Assembly: GCA_015680685.1 (NCBI GenBank)
Contig: MNCI01010839.1
Span: 1,389,295-1,453,294 of the forward strand
Direction: 5' to 3'
DNA: 64,000 nt
Origin: Gnetum montanum
Lineage: Eukaryota; Streptophyta; Gnetopsida; Gnetales; Gnetaceae
A program made the position numbers and the translations under genes. Positions 60,061 to 64,000 of the stretch are shown one piece after another (position 1 is the first letter of the stretch; each line of letters begins with the position of its first letter). Below the pieces are notes generated by a model. The model was not told the DNA's origin. It did not search any database and saw only the letters and a program-made list of their open reading frames with translations.

Positions 60061-60578
60061 CCCTAGACATCATACTATCATTATAAAAATTTCATGTAAA
60101 AATAATGATAAATACAATCCTTGGGAAATACTTGAAAAACATCATCATAACTATTAAAACATGGTATGCATGGGTAAGTATGGATGATGTAGAAATATTT
60201 AAAAAAATATCAAATATATTAAATGCATATTTGATGAGTGGCGAGGTACCCCTACACTCAGCCATACGAAATGAGCATCACACGCACGATCTGGTCGAAC
60301 TCCACAGATGGACTAGTTGTTGCACCTAGACAGTTATCCTTAGGTCGCAATTCGCTATCTTCCCACCTGGACTAGTATTGCATATGTCACGTATGGTTTA
60401 GTCTAGATGAGGTGTATGATGTATTTCCTAATTCTAACACTACTCCTGAATGTAGTGGAAAATAATACTAACTAAGCTAAGCTAGAAGAAAAAGGGTAAA
60501 GAAATCTAATCTAGCCTAAGTGTGACGAGCAACCGATTCCTTGATCAATTGTACACATCTTGGACTTCGTGCACGACT

Positions 60579-60705
60579 ACCACTAGGACTACCAAGTGTA
60601 GCTCCTAGGTACGCCACTGGGATTACCAAGCAAAAATCCCAAATACACCACTGGGTTACCAAGCGTAGATCCTGGATATGCCACTGGGCTACCAAGCAGT
60701 CACAC
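60579..60705 (-). repeat. Minisatellite inside family-B LTR
   Basis: Four units of about 36 bp containing GCTTGGTAACCCAGTGGCGT-like words. Copy A (47100-47160) has about two. Confidence 0.8.
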
Positions 60706-61040
60706 TTAAATGCTCGTAATCAAGTCATACTCATTCCACGTTCTAGGAGTTTAAGGGTGAGAGAGAGAAAATAGTAAAAAATATTAAATAAATAACAAAG
60801 TGAATGCTACAATGATGAAGTAATCTCGATCTTTATTGCCGGTCATGTGCGTGTCCAAGTACGACACACTCGAATAAAGACACTGTACAATTACATTCAC
60901 CACACTGCAGGCAGACACAGGAAAAAATCTAACTCTGGAGGGATCAAACTGCCAGAGCTTCCCTACTTCTAAACTAGGATCCTGAATAAGGGAGAGCCAC
61001 GTCTTATTTATAGATATGGCAGCAGACTACGATATCGTGT

Positions 61041-61079
61041 ACGCGATATCATAGGCAAGACGTGATATCGCAGGGGATG
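61041..61079. promoter_or_regulatory. Three GATATC palindromes upstream of the LTR TATA box, copy B
   Basis: GATATC at 61074, 61055 and 61041 (minus-strand order), spacings 19 and 14, 19 bp before the TATA box, as in the last three sites of copy A. Confidence 0.6.
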
Positions 61080-61284
61080 AGATATAGCGGCCTATGCGAA
61101 TCACGTCTCATCATACCCCCATGACTGAATAAAAACTCATCCTCGAGTTACAAGGAGAACAAGCTTCAGTGATTACACAGTGGATAGGTATGGGATTATT
61201 AACTGGAAAAAGAAATGGACTAATTCTACAGTGTGGAAAGACACAACACAGAGAAAAAATACTACAACTACAAAAATCTGGAAC

Positions 61285-63900
61285 TCATGTAGTTCTTGGT
61301 GGCGGTGACTCCTCCATGGGTGCTTTCCCTTTGTCATGTCCTCCAAGCTTTGAAGGTTGATAATGTTGAAGAATAGCCTGGAGCTTCTCCTCTTCGTTTC
61401 GGGGGTCTTGTGCCATCCATGCTGATGCTTCGATGTTTGATGGAGTCGACACTTCCCACAGACAGGGTAGTTGCAGAAACATTTGATTAGCCTTGACATA
61501 CCATGCTGCGAACACCCATTGTTCCTCTTCATAGGCTCTGGCTTTGTCTTTGTATTTGTGAAGTTTTGTTAGCCATTGAGCCAAGTTGGTTGCCACATCT
61601 TTCTGTCCTTGGAGCTTTCTTTTACCACCGCGAGTTCAGAATTTGCGACATCTAGTTTCTTAGCCAACTTCTTTCACTCTACAAATTCTGCTTCATATTT
61701 GATATGGGTGGAAGCTACCTGCTACTCGAGCTCTGACCTTGGGCACCCTGCTGTTAACATGGCCAGGTTGGCATATCGAAGGTTTGCCAACTCCATGTAT
61801 TCAGTCAAGTCTTGGATCTGCAGGTCCCGATTCTTAATTTCGGCTTGGTGGGCAAAGGCATAAGTGTCCAATATGGCCCCTCAATCAGTGTGCTGGGCAC
61901 TGATGTTGTTGATTTGAGCCTTGGCCATATGGATCTCCTTCTCCAATATTTTTTTGTACATCCCCATCTGATCATGGAAATGCTCCTTCAGCTTCTCGTG
62001 TCGTTTAGCCTCATTCTGTCATGCGCTAATTTTGATGGCTGATTTTTGTCGAATAGCGCGTACCTTCTCCATTAAGAGGGTTTGATTTTCTCTGGCTAAA
62101 CGGCTTACATCTTGGTTGACCCAAATAAACTGTTCTCATAACTGATGGAAGCATTCATCGAGAACATTCTTTTGCTTCTCCACAGAAGTCAACTGAAGGT
62201 TATCTGCAACCAACTGCTTATTCTCTTCTTGTAAGGCCCTGAGTGCCTTAAGATGTGCATGAGTTTGCTCTTGAGCTGCGGAGGCATCCCAAGTGGCTGT
62301 CTCCTTTTCTTCTACCACCTTCTTATTTTCTACAATTAATTTTTTTAGTTGCTCAGTTCTAAAATTGTCTAGCTAGTCTGCGAGAAAAAATTGCAAAGGA
62401 TCCCGCTGTGCTACTTGTAAGGCTACGAGCTTCTCTTGTAGTTTCTGCACTTTAGCTTCAGCATGCTCTGCCCTTACTTTAGATATGACTAGCTTCCCCT
62501 TTGTGGAAATGAGGTCTGATTGAATTGCTGTTACATCCTAGGGGATGTCAAATAGAGACGTCAAAACTTGCCCTGTTTGAAGCAATCTGTCCAATGCATC
62601 CTCATGTTCCACAGGAGTCATTGAGATTCCAGCAATAGTTTGAGCATCCCGTGCTCCTGAAAGATTTGAAGGTGGTACAACAAGCATGTTAAAGGACTCT
62701 TTGATATGATCAGCGACCACTTCAGCAGCTCCCGTGGCATCCTAGTGTTGCATGACCACCACAGTGGCCCCTTCACCAGTCTCTAACTACACTTGAAAAG
62801 ATGCCACATTTCCAGAGATTTGTTGTGAGCATCTGCTTTCCCCTCCTCCTGTTTGCACTGATAACTCACCCCATGTGTGATCTACTAAAATAGTACGCTG
62901 GTCAGCATCATCGATGACGTGGAAGAGGTTTTCATCATCACAACTTCCCCAACTAACCATCTCGGTGATGGCCCTAAGATGGCTCATCGACGGTCTGTAG
63001 TCTTGCGATGATGGCGGATCCTAGCCTGTGCTGGGTCCTGCTTCTTGTTGTTGGCTGGGACCTATGGCTAGAGGCTGATTGGGTCCTACAAGTTGAGTTG
63101 CAGGTGATCCAGTCATCTATTCTTCTTCTTCTTCATCTAGTCCTAGCTCTTTGCCAGTGGTCTTTCTTGGAGCTAGCACGTTTATTAATTCAGCATAAGA
63201 AGCATTTTGGGCCTTTTAGAGGATGTCATTTGTGTATCCCCGAATACCAGCCTGTCGACACAGTTTTCTGATAAGGCAAGAAAAAGGGAGTGCCATCTTC
63301 CCTGACTTCCATTCTTCGAATCGCCTTAGGATCTCCATCAAATATAGGTGGGGAAGGTTAGCATTAACCTTTCTCATCAACACTGCACATCCTCTTGCCA
63401 CATATGTTGACATTCTTTTCAAACCTTTTGTGGGGAAGAGATGATAGGTTTCAATTTTGAAATAAACTCGCTCTTCCATTATCAGCTCACCAAAAGCTTT
63501 ATCTCTGCCATAAGCCTTCTCTAACCAATATTTTTGCACATCAGGGTCTGATCGGGTGGATAACCGAGCAACATGGGGGCCTAAATTCGAAAGGTTTAAC
63601 ACTTCTGAGATCGCCTGTGCAGAAAAATCTACTATCACACCACCGATGTTAACCGTGGTGCCTTGCTCCTTATTGTGCCAGAACAGGTACATTTCGCCTA
63701 TGTACCATGCACTGCACTCAGAGAGGATAGGCCATAAGGGAGACCCTTTAAGGTGATCCCTAATAGCCTCAGGAGTGAACTCTGCAAAAGATTTGAAGTT
63801 AAGTTCCACAATCACCGAAGCAATTGTGGACTTCGTAAGGATAGCCTAAACACATTCCGGGGGCAACGTGAGTTGTTGTCCTAGTTCAAGCGTAGCAGCA
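61285..63900 (-). pseudogene. Plant transposon-protein-like gene with long coiled coil, before the 3' LTR
   Basis: Nearly continuous on the minus strand with about ten stops. N-terminal domain (63815-63216, 199 codons open): WPILSECSAWYIGEMYLFWH, TVNIGGVIVDFSAQAISEVL, YHLFPTKGLKRMSTYVARGC, ALPFSCLIRKLCRQAGIRGY. This fits the plant transposon-protein family (Transposase_32-like), with its V-G--V-FS---I-EVL-L and LP---LI--L---G motifs. Then an acidic stretch (ELGLDEEEEE), a Gln/Pro linker, and a long coiled coil (about 62500-61640; EQTHAHLKALRALQEENKQL, EKLKEHFHDQMGMYKKILEK). It ends APMEESPPPRTT at 61285, 172 bp before the 3' LTR. Sense to its element, unlike the antisense gene of element 1, although the domain order (domain, coiled coil) is reminiscent. 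The start may lie right of 63815. Confidence 0.62.
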
Positions 63901-64000
63901 ACTGCTCCTTCTGCCTACCCGGATCATCTGGTAGGAGGTTCTTCTTGATGGATACTGAATGAGTGCACCTCCTATTCGGTATGTTGTCCAGCAGGACCTT

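Larger units (their letters stand above)
60360..61113 (-). repeat. Family-B LTR, copy B
   Basis: Minus strand. It begins TGATGAGACGTGATTC directly after the purine-rich CATGGGGGTA, so it reads as a 3' LTR of the element to its right. TATAAATA at 61022-61015. Aligns with 46511-47369 (see that entry) down to GGTGGGAAGAT near 60360; the true end may be up to 120 bp further. Confidence 0.75.

Overview
This window reads as intergenic DNA of a large plant genome, most likely a conifer. No host gene, tRNA, rRNA or CRISPR array is visible. Almost everything recognisable is LTR retrotransposon, nested and decayed, with one fragment of a Penelope-like element whose GIY-YIG domain resembles the conifer 'Dryad' group. 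Single N bases at 17, 29288 and 47369 mark assembly joins.

Layout. Element 1 (206-17703, + strand) is a complete Ty3/gypsy element with 1.6-kb LTRs and a GAGGA target duplication. Its two RNase H domains (Ty3 type plus the archaeal-like aRH) place it in the Tat lineage. It sits inside element 2 (+ strand; pol 19331-22800, 3' LTR 24547-26050, 5' part off the left edge). Element 2 in turn interrupts the reverse transcriptase of element 3 (- strand, 26051-39103). Further right are a related LTR with gag on + (element 4, 40087-43868), an inverted gag on - (element 5, 43869-45700), an AT-rich stretch with a family-B LTR (46511-47369), the Penelope fragment (50560-50950, -), a Ty1/copia fragment (51659-52925, -), a different Ty3/gypsy remnant (53484-55935, +), and two minus-strand elements that each carry a long 'plant transposon protein'-like gene just before the 3' LTR (56260-60060 and 60360-64000).

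Most notable system. Elements 1, 2 and 3 each carry, between protease and reverse transcriptase and in antisense orientation, a gene with introns. Its first exon starts MAPK or MTPK, and its second encodes an FCP1/NIF-type (HAD superfamily) phosphatase-like domain. In element 1 the gene can be followed over about eight exons (10421 down to 6371); its C-terminal half is a transposon-protein-like region, a coiled coil and an acidic tail. Exon 1 is 119 nt in both elements 1 and 2, splice phases agree, and TATA boxes lie upstream in antisense orientation. Element 1 is inserted in exon 2 of element 2's copy. A short repeat with core GACCTTAAACTAGC sits at the borders of these antisense genes in all three elements. 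A second, smaller antisense reading frame lies between integrase and 3' LTR in elements 1 and 2.

All copies seen carry stop codons, many explicable by C-to-T change, so the window preserves fossils of the system and not a working copy. Family assignments rest on motif recognition by eye.
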